Origin: CAYFXE01 sp964347035
GTDB taxonomy: Bacteria > Acidobacteriota > Aminicenantia > Aminicenantales > Aminicenantaceae
Direction of reading: 5' to 3'
NCBI GenBank assembly: GCA_964347035.1
Contig: CAYFXE010000014.1
Location: 1 to 64,000 of the forward strand
Length of the DNA stretch: 64,000 bases
Shown: positions 34,814-43,800 of the stretch, one piece after another
How the letters are laid out: each line of letters begins with the position of its first letter
How positions within the stretch are numbered: position 1 is the first letter of the stretch
Notes under the pieces: model-generated
Database searches by the model: none
The model's input: the letters and a program-made list of their open reading frames with translations, nothing else
What the model was told of the DNA's origin: nothing
Position numbers and translations under genes: made by a program

Positions 34814-36916
34814 TTATTCGGTGATTTTGTAATTTACACCTTCGTAGGTAATGATCAGATTCTTGGCCACGGAAAGGTAAGGGGCCATTCCAGGATTCTC
34901 GGTGAGAAGACGGAAATAGTCCTCTGTATTGAATCGTATCTCCTTAACCGAACTCCCCTCTTGATAAGCGCTGTCCACCCAGAATCCATCCTTCAAATAG
35001 AATGTCTTTTCTTTCTTATACCTGATCTTTTGAGACAGAACCTCCTCGGCCCTATCCTGTGCCTTGAATTTCTGGGAAACACGCGCCGCCTTCACAGCGC
35101 CTGCCCCTGTGACTTCTCGAGCCGCTATGGCGTCCATGGCTTCAGGAGCCGCTGCTTCCAGGGTAAGTCTTTCTTTTTCGGTCACAAGAAAGGATGTGTA
35201 GGGAGTGACAATACCGTATTTTAAGCCGAGTCTCTTGACTTCCTCCACGAGTTCATCCTTTTCCCCGTGAAGGCGTATTTCTTGGAGGAGATAACCGATT
35301 CTTCTCGTGGCCCAGAGTCGCGGCAGAAAGTCATAAGCTGCCTGTTTCTCTAATTCTTGCTCCTTCAAGATAAATGTCTTCTCTTCCTTGCCGACTTTAC
35401 CCTTGAGAGCCACGCTGACCGGTCCCTCCCCTTTATATTTTCCGATCATGATTAGCTGTGATCCTCTAAACAAATCAGGCAGGATCCGGGGGTACATGTC
35501 TTTGACTTCAATCCCATTGAACCCGATCTCGATATCCGAGAGAAGAGGAGAGGAGATTTTCTCATAATAACTCGAAATGGCCAGCTCTAAGTCTTCGTTC
35601 TCGCTTACGTACACCGAGGTTCCGCGGTTCTGAGACGAAATCCTATCCAGAAGATCGGTGTTGACGTCGTTCCCGACACCGAAGATGAAGACCCGGCAGC
35701 CCAGTGTGTTGGCTTTATCGAGGTTTTTCAAGATATCTCCTGTCTCCGTGACACCCACTGTCGGGAGACCATCGGTCAGGAAGAGGATATAGTTCGGCCG
35801 ATCCCCGGGCTCAACCATCCGCAGCGCCCGAAGAAGGGCTTCATTGATGTTGGTTCCTCCCGAATCCTCTATCACTTCGATGAAAGAGAACGCTTCTTTC
35901 TTCTTCTCTGTAGTGGCGACGACGATCTCAGGGGAAAAGGTCTCTACTCCATCATCGAAATCAACGATCGAGAACCTGTCATTCTCATCCAGATGATCGA
36001 TGACAAAACGGGCAGCCTCTTTAGCTTGAATGATCTTATCTCCTCTCATGCTTCCGGAGCTGTCGAGGACAAAAATCAGATTCTTTTTCAGGATTTTCTC
36101 CCGCTTTTCTACATAGCGGGGAGAGGCCAGCAGCATGAAATAATTCGCCTCTGGACCTTGCCCGTTGATGAACGAGATGCCGATATCATCTCGAGTAAAG
36201 GAATAATACAGGATGAAGTCCTTGGTGGGTTTGATGTCTTTTCCTTCGAAGCTGACGCGGGCTTTCCCCTCGTCCTCTTTCCTGACAGATATCTTGTGGG
36301 AAGGAGAATAGATATTGGAAAGCGGAGTCTTGGACTCAATCTTGGTTGAAATCGTCACCTCTTGGATGGGATGGAGTGAGAATCTTTCGGTGTTCAAAGG
36401 ATAGGCATAACGAATTAGGTTTCTTTCTGCCCGAAGAATTTCTGAATAAGAGAGCTGGATTCTTTTTTCTCCTCGTGCAGGAATCGGATATACCCTGGCC
36501 CGAAACATATTGCGTCCGACATACTCGAGGAGGGCTGGATCCTTGAGCCGACGAACGATATTCTCGTAAACGCGACGGGCTTCGTCCCGATCCAGGATCT
36601 CTCCCTTAACCTTCTCTTCACCGATATACATCGCAAACTCGGAAATGGCGGCTTTTTCTGGAAGGGGGAAAATAAAAATCCCTTCTATGTCGTGATCATG
36701 ATTATTGATAAACACTTGATCGACAGTGGTCAAGGCGACCTGATCAATGATATCGACATTGACTCGGTGATATTTCACAGTCAAAGCAGGAATTTTCTCT
36801 CCCGGCTTGGGGACTGGAACGATGAATCCATCAGCAAAAAGTCTCATGCTTGATAGAGTCAAGACAAAGACAACAGAGATTCCGACGAAACATTTTCCTA
36901 AAAAGTCTTTTTTCAT
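34814..36916 (-). CDS. Exported VIT and von Willebrand A domain protein
   Basis: 700 residues from ATG at 36916, chosen because AGGAGG lies seven bases upstream; an ATG 15 bp earlier is less likely. Signal peptide (residues 1-27), VIT domain (about 40-170, with EGIFIFPLPEKAAISEFAMY), VWA domain (about 265-440) with the MIDAS motif DSSGSMRG and the later threonine and Asp positions (LFLTDGLPTVG). The C-terminal ~150 residues resemble the tail of inter-alpha-trypsin-inhibitor-like bacterial proteins. No sortase motif or membrane anchor is seen at the C-terminus. Probably periplasmic or cell-surface, metal-dependent protein binding. Confidence 0.86.
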   Translation of the reverse strand: MKKDFLGKCFVGISVVFVLTLSSMRLFADGFIVPVPKPGEKIPALTVKYHRVNVDIIDQVALTTVDQVFINNHDHDIEGIFIFPLPEKAAISEFAMYIGEEKVKGEILDRDEARRVYENIVRRLKDPALLEYVGRNMFRARVYPIPARGEKRIQLSYSEILRAERNLIRYAYPLNTERFSLHPIQEVTISTKIESKTPLSNIYSPSHKISVRKEDEGKARVSFEGKDIKPTKDFILYYSFTRDDIGISFINGQGPEANYFMLLASPRYVEKREKILKKNLIFVLDSSGSMRGDKIIQAKEAARFVIDHLDENDRFSIVDFDDGVETFSPEIVVATTEKKKEAFSFIEVIEDSGGTNINEALLRALRMVEPGDRPNYILFLTDGLPTVGVTETGDILKNLDKANTLGCRVFIFGVGNDVNTDLLDRISSQNRGTSVYVSENEDLELAISSYYEKISSPLLSDIEIGFNGIEVKDMYPRILPDLFRGSQLIMIGKYKGEGPVSVALKGKVGKEEKTFILKEQELEKQAAYDFLPRLWATRRIGYLLQEIRLHGEKDELVEEVKRLGLKYGIVTPYTSFLVTEKERLTLEAAAPEAMDAIAAREVTGAGAVKAARVSQKFKAQDRAEEVLSQKIRYKKEKTFYLKDGFWVDSAYQEGSSVKEIRFNTEDYFRLLTENPGMAPYLSVAKNLIITYEGVNYKITE

Positions 36917-37040
36917 GATTGGCCTCCTCAACAGGATTCCTTCCCTCTCATTGGAATAAAACTTTGGTTTGCTTTAAATCGTTCCATAGAATCCTGTCAG
37001 AGAGTCAGAAAATGCAGATAGCTGTCTCTTTCTTCTCCTG

Positions 37041-37718
37041 TTAAACAAGGTCTTCGATTCTTTCTCTCAAGGCATCAACAGAGGAAAACACCTCTGTGTC
37101 GAAGGAAGTAAATCTCTGTTCGTCTCTGCTCAAGATAAAAACTCTCGAGATTCCAGATTCTCGTGCGGCCTGAATATCAAACGGGGAATCCCCGATGACA
37201 CATGCGTCCTCTCGCTTAATTCCTAATTCCTCGAGGACAGCAGAGAAAGGAGCTCCGGACGGTTTCCACAAACCGCTTTCCCTGGATATAACATAATCAA
37301 ATTCAAGTTTAAACTTATTCAAAAGATAGGAAACATTTTTGTGGGAGTTATTGGTAACNNNNNNNNNNAAACCGCTTTCACGAGCCATCACGCAGTCAAA
37401 CTCGAGATCAAATTTCTCCAGAAGAAAGTTGACATTCTGGCGTGAATTATTCGTAACCAAGGCCTGTTTGACCTCTCTCCCTGATAAAAATTCCAAGAAT
37501 TCCTTCATCCCTTCTTTGAGGATGGCTTTTTGAGTGGCTTCCTCCTCATACCTTTCCAATATCCTCCATTTTGCCGATCTTTCCGGCTCCTTCAATTGGT
37601 CGAGAAAGTGAAGGATTGGCTTCCCTTGGGTTCCCAAATCTTTCTTGATCTTCTTCCAGTCATAGGGAACGTCGATAATCGTTCCATCCATATCGAAAAT
37701 AACAGCCTTGATCTTCAT
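37041..37718 (-). CDS. HAD-superfamily hydrolase, interrupted by a scaffold gap with duplicated flanks
   Basis: Motif I FDMDGTIIDVPYDW, motif II VTNNS, motif III Lys in KPSGAPF and motif IV VIGDSPFDIQ mark a phosphoglycolate-phosphatase-like HAD enzyme. Ten Ns (37359-37368) lie in the middle. Before and after them the same 29-residue segment occurs in two diverged versions, VTNNSRQNVNFLLEKFDLEF and VTNNSHKNVSYLLNKFKLEF, each ending in RESG. Without the second copy the protein would be ~190 residues, normal for the family. So the gene is real, but its assembly here is wrong. Confidence 0.75.
   Translation of the reverse strand: MKIKAVIFDMDGTIIDVPYDWKKIKKDLGTQGKPILHFLDQLKEPERSAKWRILERYEEEATQKAILKEGMKEFLEFLSGREVKQALVTNNSRQNVNFLLEKFDLEFDCVMARESGXXXXVTNNSHKNVSYLLNKFKLEFDYVISRESGLWKPSGAPFSAVLEELGIKREDACVIGDSPFDIQAARESGISRVFILSRDEQRFTSFDTEVFSSVDALRERIEDLV
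37359..37368. other. Scaffold gap (10 N)
   Basis: Ten Ns joining two contigs within the HAD gene. The flanks (37272-37358 and 37372-37458) are alternative versions of the same coding segment that differ at about a third of positions, so the two contigs overlap and may come from different genomes. Confidence 0.95.
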
Positions 37719-37735
37719 CTGTTCACTTTGGCCTT

Positions 37736-38812
37736 CTATTTTTCTTTTATCCTCCCGACCTCAAAAAGAGGTTCTCCCTCACTGATGGGTGGAGTGTTTA
37801 TGATGTAGAGTAGGATTCCGCTGAACGGCGCCCGAAGCTCCTCACTCACTTCTCCGAGGTAATCTGTGATGTACCCGACCTTCTCTCCCTCCCTGACCCA
37901 GTAACCCATCTTGGCTTGGGGGTAGAAGAGGCCGTTCCTTTTGGAATATACGACCTCGTAGTGGTCGATCCAAACGGGGTCCGAAACGAACTCAGGGTCT
38001 CCTTCGATCATCCGGAAAAGCCGCATAACGCTGAAGACGCCTTTGATGTTGCGGCTTATGGATTCCTCATCTGTCTTTCCCAAGTATCCAGATTCTGTTG
38101 TGATGGCGGGTTTCGAATGAAGAATGGCTGTGTTGCCAAGATACTTGGAGTGAGCCATGTCTTTGGGACGAAACTTATCGATGATGATATGCTTTATGCC
38201 GAAGGCCAAGACCATGTCTTTGCTGAGCTTATCGATCTTTTCATCGCCGCCAATCATCCAGTAGCAGTAGGGAATCAGAGCTTCGTTGCCGTCTCCGCAG
38301 TGCAGGTCAATGATCGCATCACACCTCTTGATCACCTCTTCTTTCAGGACATGGGCAATCCGTTCGGAGATTGATCCCTGGGGATTGCCAGGGAAAACTC
38401 GATTTAAATTCTTCCAGTCATAGGGATTGTAGTAGATGATCCTTTTTTGGAAGGCAGGAAGATGGGCGATATGGACCAGGATGAGTGTCCCAGATAAGGA
38501 TGCGGGATCGATCATTTTTTTTAATCGATAAAGAGCCAAAATCGGTGGATATTCATACCCATGGACACCAGCAACTAGGGCCAAAACCTTACCTCTGGAA
38601 ACACCGTTGATGACGGTCAAGGGAATATGGGTGCCTAATTCATCCTTCTCATCGACGGATAAAAATCCGGATTTGGACTCACCTGGAGCAATTTTAAGGT
38701 CGCCGATCACGAAAGGTTCATTCTCCTGGAGAGCAGTGGAGTTCAGATTAAGGCTGAAGATAAAGAAGAGGGCTATCATCATTTGTACAGGCTTTCTATC
38801 GCTTTTTGACAT
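37736..38812 (-). CDS. Exported succinylglutamate desuccinylase/aspartoacylase-family hydrolase
   Basis: 358 residues. A signal peptide (MMIALFFIFSLNLNSTAL) precedes a zinc hydrolase domain of the AstE/AspA (M14-like) family: HGYE (HxxE zinc pair, near residue 104) and the third ligand in DLHCGD, with the substrate-binding NPYDWKNLNRVFPG. The C-terminal ~80 residues form a beta lid (YWVREGEKVGYITDYLGEV). Exported members are uncommon and may remove acyl groups or amino acids from periplasmic or imported compounds. The HAD gene follows 17 bp downstream. Confidence 0.82.
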   Translation of the reverse strand: MSKSDRKPVQMMIALFFIFSLNLNSTALQENEPFVIGDLKIAPGESKSGFLSVDEKDELGTHIPLTVINGVSRGKVLALVAGVHGYEYPPILALYRLKKMIDPASLSGTLILVHIAHLPAFQKRIIYYNPYDWKNLNRVFPGNPQGSISERIAHVLKEEVIKRCDAIIDLHCGDGNEALIPYCYWMIGGDEKIDKLSKDMVLAFGIKHIIIDKFRPKDMAHSKYLGNTAILHSKPAITTESGYLGKTDEESISRNIKGVFSVMRLFRMIEGDPEFVSDPVWIDHYEVVYSKRNGLFYPQAKMGYWVREGEKVGYITDYLGEVSEELRAPFSGILLYIINTPPISEGEPLFEVGRIKEK

Positions 38813-38897
38813 CTTTACCTCCTTTCATTTCTATTCCTGATATTCTATCCTAATGCTCAAGCCAGGTCTATAAACAAAAAGGAACGGTAAGGCTGCT

Positions 38898-38983
38898 GTT
38901 GGGGTCATGCCTTTTCGTCCGAAAGCGCTTTGTTTCTGCCTTAACTCGAGTACAAAACTTTGGGATAAGGCCTGACCCCAGCT
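38898..38983. repeat. Palindromic GGGGTCA element, copy 4 (86 bp)
   Basis: Inverted repeats with ends GTTGGGGTCATGCC and GGCCTGACCCCAGC. Read on the minus strand it aligns from end to end with copy 2 (13171-13255), including TTATCCCAA, TTTTGTACTCG and AAGGC, and the match runs a few bases past both ends. The pair lies on opposite sides of the scaffold gap at 37359. Confidence 0.8.
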
Positions 38984-39138
38984 CAGCCTTCAAACGGTTT
39001 TTTCACTCCACTGTCCTTCGCTGTGTCTGAGGGAATTTCTCACTGGCGAAATCTTGCTTGTCATCGAAACAATCAACATGACTCATAATGTTTTCTGCTT
39101 TCATAGAAAATGAAAAGCTTGCGGGAGTAGAAATTTTA

Positions 39139-39167
39139 TTGCTTGCTTTAATTCATAATGTTATAAT
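39139..39167 (+). promoter_or_regulatory. Promoter of the small membrane protein gene
   Basis: TTGCTT (39139-39144), 17 bp, TATAAT (39162-39167), 45 bp before the ATG at 39213. Confidence 0.55.
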
Positions 39168-39212
39168 GCGGCTCGAAAAAGTTACAAATCTCAATTCTCT
39201 AGGGAGGTCAAA

Positions 39213-39452
39213 ATGGGAAAAGCACTCGCCATCATCGGAGGATTGATCGCCATGGCCGCAGGCGTTTACCTCGTAATTTTTGTCTGGTGGCGTGAATTCT
39301 ATGAGCTCGTTTTCGGGTTCATTCCACCCATCCTCTTTTTTGGTGGTCTCATTGCTCTTATTGCTGGAATCAGCAGCATAAGAGACGCCAGGAGAGCTAA
39401 AAAGCTCGAAGAAGAAACCAGCAAAGAGGCCGAAGAAGAAAAAACAGAATAA
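39213..39452 (+). CDS. Small two-helix membrane protein
   Basis: 79 residues, not recognised. AGGGAGGTC lies just before the ATG. Two hydrophobic helices (about residues 4-25 and 35-58, the second LFFGGLIALIAGISS) are followed by a charged tail (DARRAKKLEEETSKEAEEE). Its own strong promoter and ribosome site argue for real expression. Function unknown. Confidence 0.72.
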   Translation: MGKALAIIGGLIAMAAGVYLVIFVWWREFYELVFGFIPPILFFGGLIALIAGISSIRDARRAKKLEEETSKEAEEEKTE

Positions 39453-39519
39453 AGACCTCTTTTCATCCTTAGCCATTCAATCGTCAATCTTTTATCCCCA
39501 TCTCTATCCACTTTCTCGC

Positions 39520-39549
39520 TTGACAAGGAATCGAAGTATATGGTATTTT
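39520..39549 (+). promoter_or_regulatory. Promoter of the ribbon-helix-helix gene
   Basis: TTGACA (39520-39525), 18 bp, TATTTT (39544-39549). The -10 overlaps the palindrome at 39547-39565, so a bound repressor would block it. Confidence 0.5.
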
Positions 39550-39570
39550 GTAATTAAATTACAAATTACA
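39547..39570 (+). promoter_or_regulatory. Probable operator: three TGTAATT half-sites
   Basis: TTTGTAATTAAATTACAAA (39547-39565) is a perfect 19-bp palindrome with one central base. A third half-site AATTACA follows at 39564-39570. They lie between the -10 and the ATG (39582) of a gene encoding a ribbon-helix-helix protein, the layout of an autoregulated operator. Confidence 0.5.
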
Positions 39571-39581
39571 GGAGTTCATAC

Positions 39582-39980
39582 ATGAAGAGCAAATCATCAA
39601 AACAACAGCCCGAATCTGAGACCAAAGAAAAAAAGCGCCATAGCACCCTGGACGAATTTGGTAATCATGTGGAAAAGTTTGCAACGAGAACGGCCGAGTC
39701 TATAAAAAGGGTTATTGATAAGGCCTTGGCATCCAGGAATACGGTCCTGACTATAAGAGTGAATGACGAGTCCAACAAGAAATTAGGCATGCTGGTCGAT
39801 GCTGGTCTCTTTAAAAGCCGTTCGGAGAGTGCAGCCTTTCTCATCCAGGAGGGGATCAAGAGCCAAGAAGTCCTCTTCTCGAAAATGTCGAGCAAGTTGG
39901 AGAAAATAGATAAAATCAGAGAAGAACTCAAAACCATCATCTCCTCTGAAATGGAAGACCTCAAACAGAAAAAATCATAG
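39582..39980 (+). CDS. Ribbon-helix-helix DNA-binding protein with coiled-coil tail
   Basis: 132 residues. A basic, disordered N-terminus (about 45 residues) leads to VLTIRVNDESNKKLGMLVDA followed by LFKSRSESAAFLIQEGIK, the strand-helix-helix pattern of CopG/MetJ-type regulators (residues ~50-92). The C-terminal ~35 residues are a predicted coiled coil. TACAGGAG lies before the ATG. The palindrome overlapping its promoter suggests it represses itself. No toxin gene follows, so it is not an obvious antitoxin. Confidence 0.75.
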   Translation: MKSKSSKQQPESETKEKKRHSTLDEFGNHVEKFATRTAESIKRVIDKALASRNTVLTIRVNDESNKKLGMLVDAGLFKSRSESAAFLIQEGIKSQEVLFSKMSSKLEKIDKIREELKTIISSEMEDLKQKKS

Positions 39981-40366
39981 TGACTGTCTCAGTTGTCAGT
40001 TATCAGTCAAGACGGAATTCTTATTCTTAAACTGAGTGGCTGTGTTACATAGAAACTGTATCTGGCCTGTTAGTATCTTCAATTCCGTGATACGAGAACA
40101 AATGAAGTATTGAAGATGTAATAATGGCGAGAGACTGTCCGTCTAAGCCGCATAGAGATGGGTGGGGGATTTTCGGTGAACCTGTGCCCGCACAAGCGGG
40201 TAACGGATTGAGCTTCGCCTTGAGAGGTCGCATAGANNNNNNNNNNACTGAGTGGCTGTGTCTGAGTTACTGTCTCAGTTGTCAGTTATCAGCTGTCAGG
40301 GAAGACGGGAATCTTATTCTAAATCTGAAAACTTCGAACCGAAAACTGGCAACTGATAACTGATTC
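39979..40366. repeat. Repeat-rich non-coding region around a scaffold gap
   Basis: A unit CTGTCTCAGTTGTCAGTTAT, then AAGACGG and TTATTCT, occurs at 39985-40032 and again at 40272-40324; the words ACTGAGTGGCTGTG occur at 40031-40044 and at 40247-40260. A complementary GATAACTGA lies near 40357. The 10-N gap (40237-40246) sits between the two copies, so the repeat probably broke the assembly. No gene seen. Confidence 0.6.
40237..40246. other. Scaffold gap (10 N)
   Basis: Ten Ns in non-coding repeat DNA; the true length missing is unknown. Confidence 0.95.
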
Positions 40367-40368
40367 AC

Positions 40369-40396
40369 TTGCCTCTTATTCAAAAGCTATGATAAT
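40369..40396 (+). promoter_or_regulatory. Possible promoter of the kinase operon
   Basis: TTGCCT (40369-40374), 16 bp, GATAAT (40391-40396), ending 8 bp before the GTG at 40405. If right, the mRNA would be nearly leaderless. Confidence 0.3.
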
Positions 40397-40404
40397 ATTT
40401 TTAA

Positions 40405-40842
40405 GTGCCTAATATTATCCTCATCCTCCTTATTCTTTCCACCACCGTCTCACCCCCCACTGAAGATATAGAGAGGTCATTCCTTCAAAACAATTCCAGA
40501 ATGCTTTACAAATTGTTTTCTTCTCAAAGCTCAATCACCATCTCTCTTCCTGAACCCATTTCATTTTCTGATCAACTCTCCCATCAACAAGCCTATTTTC
40601 TCTGGAAGAATATCTTTTCAACTTACTTAACTTTTGAATTCTATTCCGAAGAAGAATACCCTCTTTCCTCTGAAGAAAATAATCTAATCCTCAAAACCAG
40701 GTGGTCGTTCAAGAACAAAAAAACCAATAACCAGTACGTTTTTCATGTCTTCTTCTATTTAACGAAAAGCCTGAACCAGAAAAAAGGAGAACTCCCAAAA
40801 ACTTCTTGGCAAATTATAGAAATTAAAGCGGAGAAAATTTGA
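40405..40842 (+). CDS. Secreted DUF4783-like small protein preceding the histidine kinase
   Basis: 145 residues from a GTG. A short signal-like segment (IILILLILSTTVSPP) is followed by an alpha+beta fold reminiscent of NTF2-like DUF4783 proteins (FLQNNSRMLYKLFSSQSSIT; later LILKTRWSFKNKKTNNQYV; SWQIIEIKAEKI). Its stop overlaps the possible TTG start of the kinase gene by 2 bases, so the two are coupled. A periplasmic helper for the sensor is a guess; family assignment is tentative. Confidence 0.65.
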   Translation: MPNIILILLILSTTVSPPTEDIERSFLQNNSRMLYKLFSSQSSITISLPEPISFSDQLSHQQAYFLWKNIFSTYLTFEFYSEEEYPLSSEENNLILKTRWSFKNKKTNNQYVFHVFFYLTKSLNQKKGELPKTSWQIIEIKAEKI

Positions 40843-43800
40843 AGATGTCACTCTTCCCCACAAGGAAAAGCCCATTTTTTTATGGTTTTCTCATCAGCCT
40901 GCTCCTCTCTGTCCTCCTCATCGGCCTTTTCTCCGTTCTCCCGACTTTGATCTCCTCTAATTATTATCAAAACAGTCTCAAGCATCTTAGAAATCAGGCT
41001 GAGGCCATCAAATCCGAATACTCTCGACTGGCCGCAGAACTCAAACAGAAACAAGATATTTTTCTGTCTTCTCCTTTCCCGGAGAAAACAGAGGAGATTT
41101 TCGCTTCATTCAAAAAATTTAACCCGGACAAAAAAAAAGAGGGAATAGCCTATACCAACGATCGCGGCGACCTCTTATTGTGGTTGGGCAATGTCATCGA
41201 TTTGGGGCCTATGATCACTCACCAAGAGAGCATAAAAACAAACGAAGAATTTGGGGCTCCCCTCCTCATCCGAGAGAAAGCCTCTGTCTATCTCGTATCG
41301 ATCAAAACAGTCAGTCTGGATAAACATCTCGCCTTTTTTAGGCTCTTGGCATTTATTCCCCGATTACAAGCTCCCTATCTTAAGGAATATCATTTTCTGA
41401 GTCCTAAGCTTTTGAACAATTGCATCGTAGATTTTAGAGACTTTCAGGAGGATGTCTCAGGCGATGAAATCTTCTTCTCTAGACATAAGGACGAATTCAT
41501 CGGTCAGCCCAGCCTCCAGGACGAGGTGCAAACGATATTCTTCCCTCTGAGGAATGGAAAAAAGCAAATCGTGGGCACAGTGAGACTCTCCTCTCCTGCT
41601 CTCTCGGCAAAAATCTCCTCTTTGAAAGAAAATACTCTCCTCTTTTTCTACCTGGCTCTCGGCCTTTCTCTCCTCTTCCTTCTTCTCCATATTGTGAAAA
41701 CTCCCTCATTATCCAAAGATCGAAAAGCTTGGACCCTGGCCTTTATTATTCTCATCTTAGCCGGGATCAGAGCTCTCTTCTTCCCTTTCAGCCAACTGGA
41801 GAAAATTCAATCTTTGGTTATCTTTTCTCCCAATGTATCGAGTTTTTTGTCTATCTGGAATTTGACAAAGTCTCCTGCCGATATTTTCTTGACCTCATTC
41901 TTTCTCTTTCTCATCATCTTGAGCCTCAGAATTTACTCCAAGAACCTTAGGAAGGAGGAAAAAAGAGAACGTTCTCTCCTGTTCACGATAGCGGCTAATG
42001 CGGCTTTAGCCTTCGGGGCGATCTGTTTAATCTACATTTTTCAAGGGATACTTTTCCGTCTCGTCTTTCACTCGAACCTTAACCTCCTTCGGTTCTCCTT
42101 CTCTCCTCCTTTCCTGCTTATCCATCTTAGCATTATTACTTTCTTTCTCTGCTTCGCTCTGATTATGTTCACCGGAACGCAGATCATACCTCTTTCTGTC
42201 CACCGGACGTTCCCTTTTCTTTTTATTTTTCTACTTACTTTCGTTTTTTATTATTATTTCTTCAAGGAGAAAGCCCTCCTTCTGCTGTTCATCCTCCAGG
42301 CACTTGTCGTCATTTCACTCTTCCTATCGGCTTACATTCCCAGAATCATCGAGAAGAAGATGGCATTTTTCATATCATTCCTGATCTGCACTCTCTTCAT
42401 TTATGCCTCTCTCCAATCGTCAACGACCACCCGAAATCGCCTCCTGATCGAGCACTCTCTTCAGAACATCATTAAATCTCAAGAACACTGGGGTCACTTC
42501 CTGATCAAAGAATCGATTCCAGAGATAGAAAAAAAGACGGACTCGATCATCTCTTTCCTCGAGAATCGTGAGCCGAAAGACCTGGCCCGCTCTTTATGGG
42601 AAGGAACCTTAATCGCCAAATTCAACTGGTATTCCAGTCTAGAATTCTTGAATTCTGAAGGCACGATTCTCTCTCGTTTTTCTTTAAACATTCCCAGCCT
42701 TTTTCGTCTCGACTACGACCTTCCCCTAACTCAAGAGTGGACCATCCTTAGTCAGAGTGTGCCCTTCATGGGAAAAGAAAAAGATTTTCTTATCGCATAC
42801 AAGGATTGGATGAAGGAGACGCAATATTTGGGAAGGATGATTCTCTATCTTTCAACCGATTATGATATGCTCCCCTTCCTGTATTCCGCTAACCCTTATT
42901 TTGAGCTTCTTAGAGTATCCTCACTTCCCTCTCTCAATCAATTCGACCTCGGCTTTGCCATTTTCGACCTCAACGCCAAACTCATCTTCAATCCTAACAG
43001 AATTTCTTCGGGAATCTCTCCGGCTCTGTTGGAAGATATTCAGACAGCACCGGGCTCCATCTGGACTCGTTTCAAGGCGAAAGAGAAGAAATATGACTGC
43101 TTCCACATCAGAAGCAATAACAGAATATATTCCCTCTTCCTCCCTGTTAAAAATCTCTTTGATTACTCTGTGGAATACTTGAAGCTCTTTTTTGTCTATC
43201 TTATTTTCTTCTTCCTTCTATTCCTATTCTTGGTCGTCGTCCCTAGGAGAAAAGAATTCCGAAGTCCCCTCTGGTCCTTCTCGAATCGAGTCTACATCTC
43301 CTTCTTTGTCGTGGCCATCGTTCCCCTTCTTCTCTTCACCATCTTCACCCGCAATTTCTTCAGTCGAATCTTCACCCAACAATTCACGGAAAAGGCTGAA
43401 ATTCACGCCAACCTCGCGCAGAATGTGATGAAGGATTACTTCTTTCTCCAGCAGGAAGAACAGCTATCTCCAACCTCACCCCCTGAAAATATCGTCCTCT
43501 GGATAAGCTCCACTATCTCCAACGACGTTAATCTCTACCAAGAAGGAAAGCTCATCTCCTCCAGCCGGCGTGAATTTTTCGATGCCGGGCTTCTCTCTGA
43601 GCTCATCGACGGAGAAATCTATTACCAAATTCGCTACGAGAACACTCCCTTGTTCACTCAAACTCAAAAGATCGGAGACTACACCTTCCAAACTCTGACC
43701 ATTCCGTATTTCCTCGGCCAACAGCAGCTTCTTCTCTCCCTCCCCTTTCCGCTGGAACAACAGGAAATTTCAGACGCCACAGCTCGTTTGATCGAATTTC

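Noticed and set aside
39153..39476. 107-codon minus-strand reading frame
   Set aside because: Antisense to the small membrane protein, which has a promoter and ribosome site.
39582..39980. Antitoxin of a toxin-antitoxin pair
   Set aside because: The RHH fold fits, but no small toxin-like gene follows; the next 400 bp are repeats.
40124..40363. Reading frame through the second N gap
   Set aside because: It crosses Ns and repeat DNA; the translation resembles translated repeat sequence, not a protein family.
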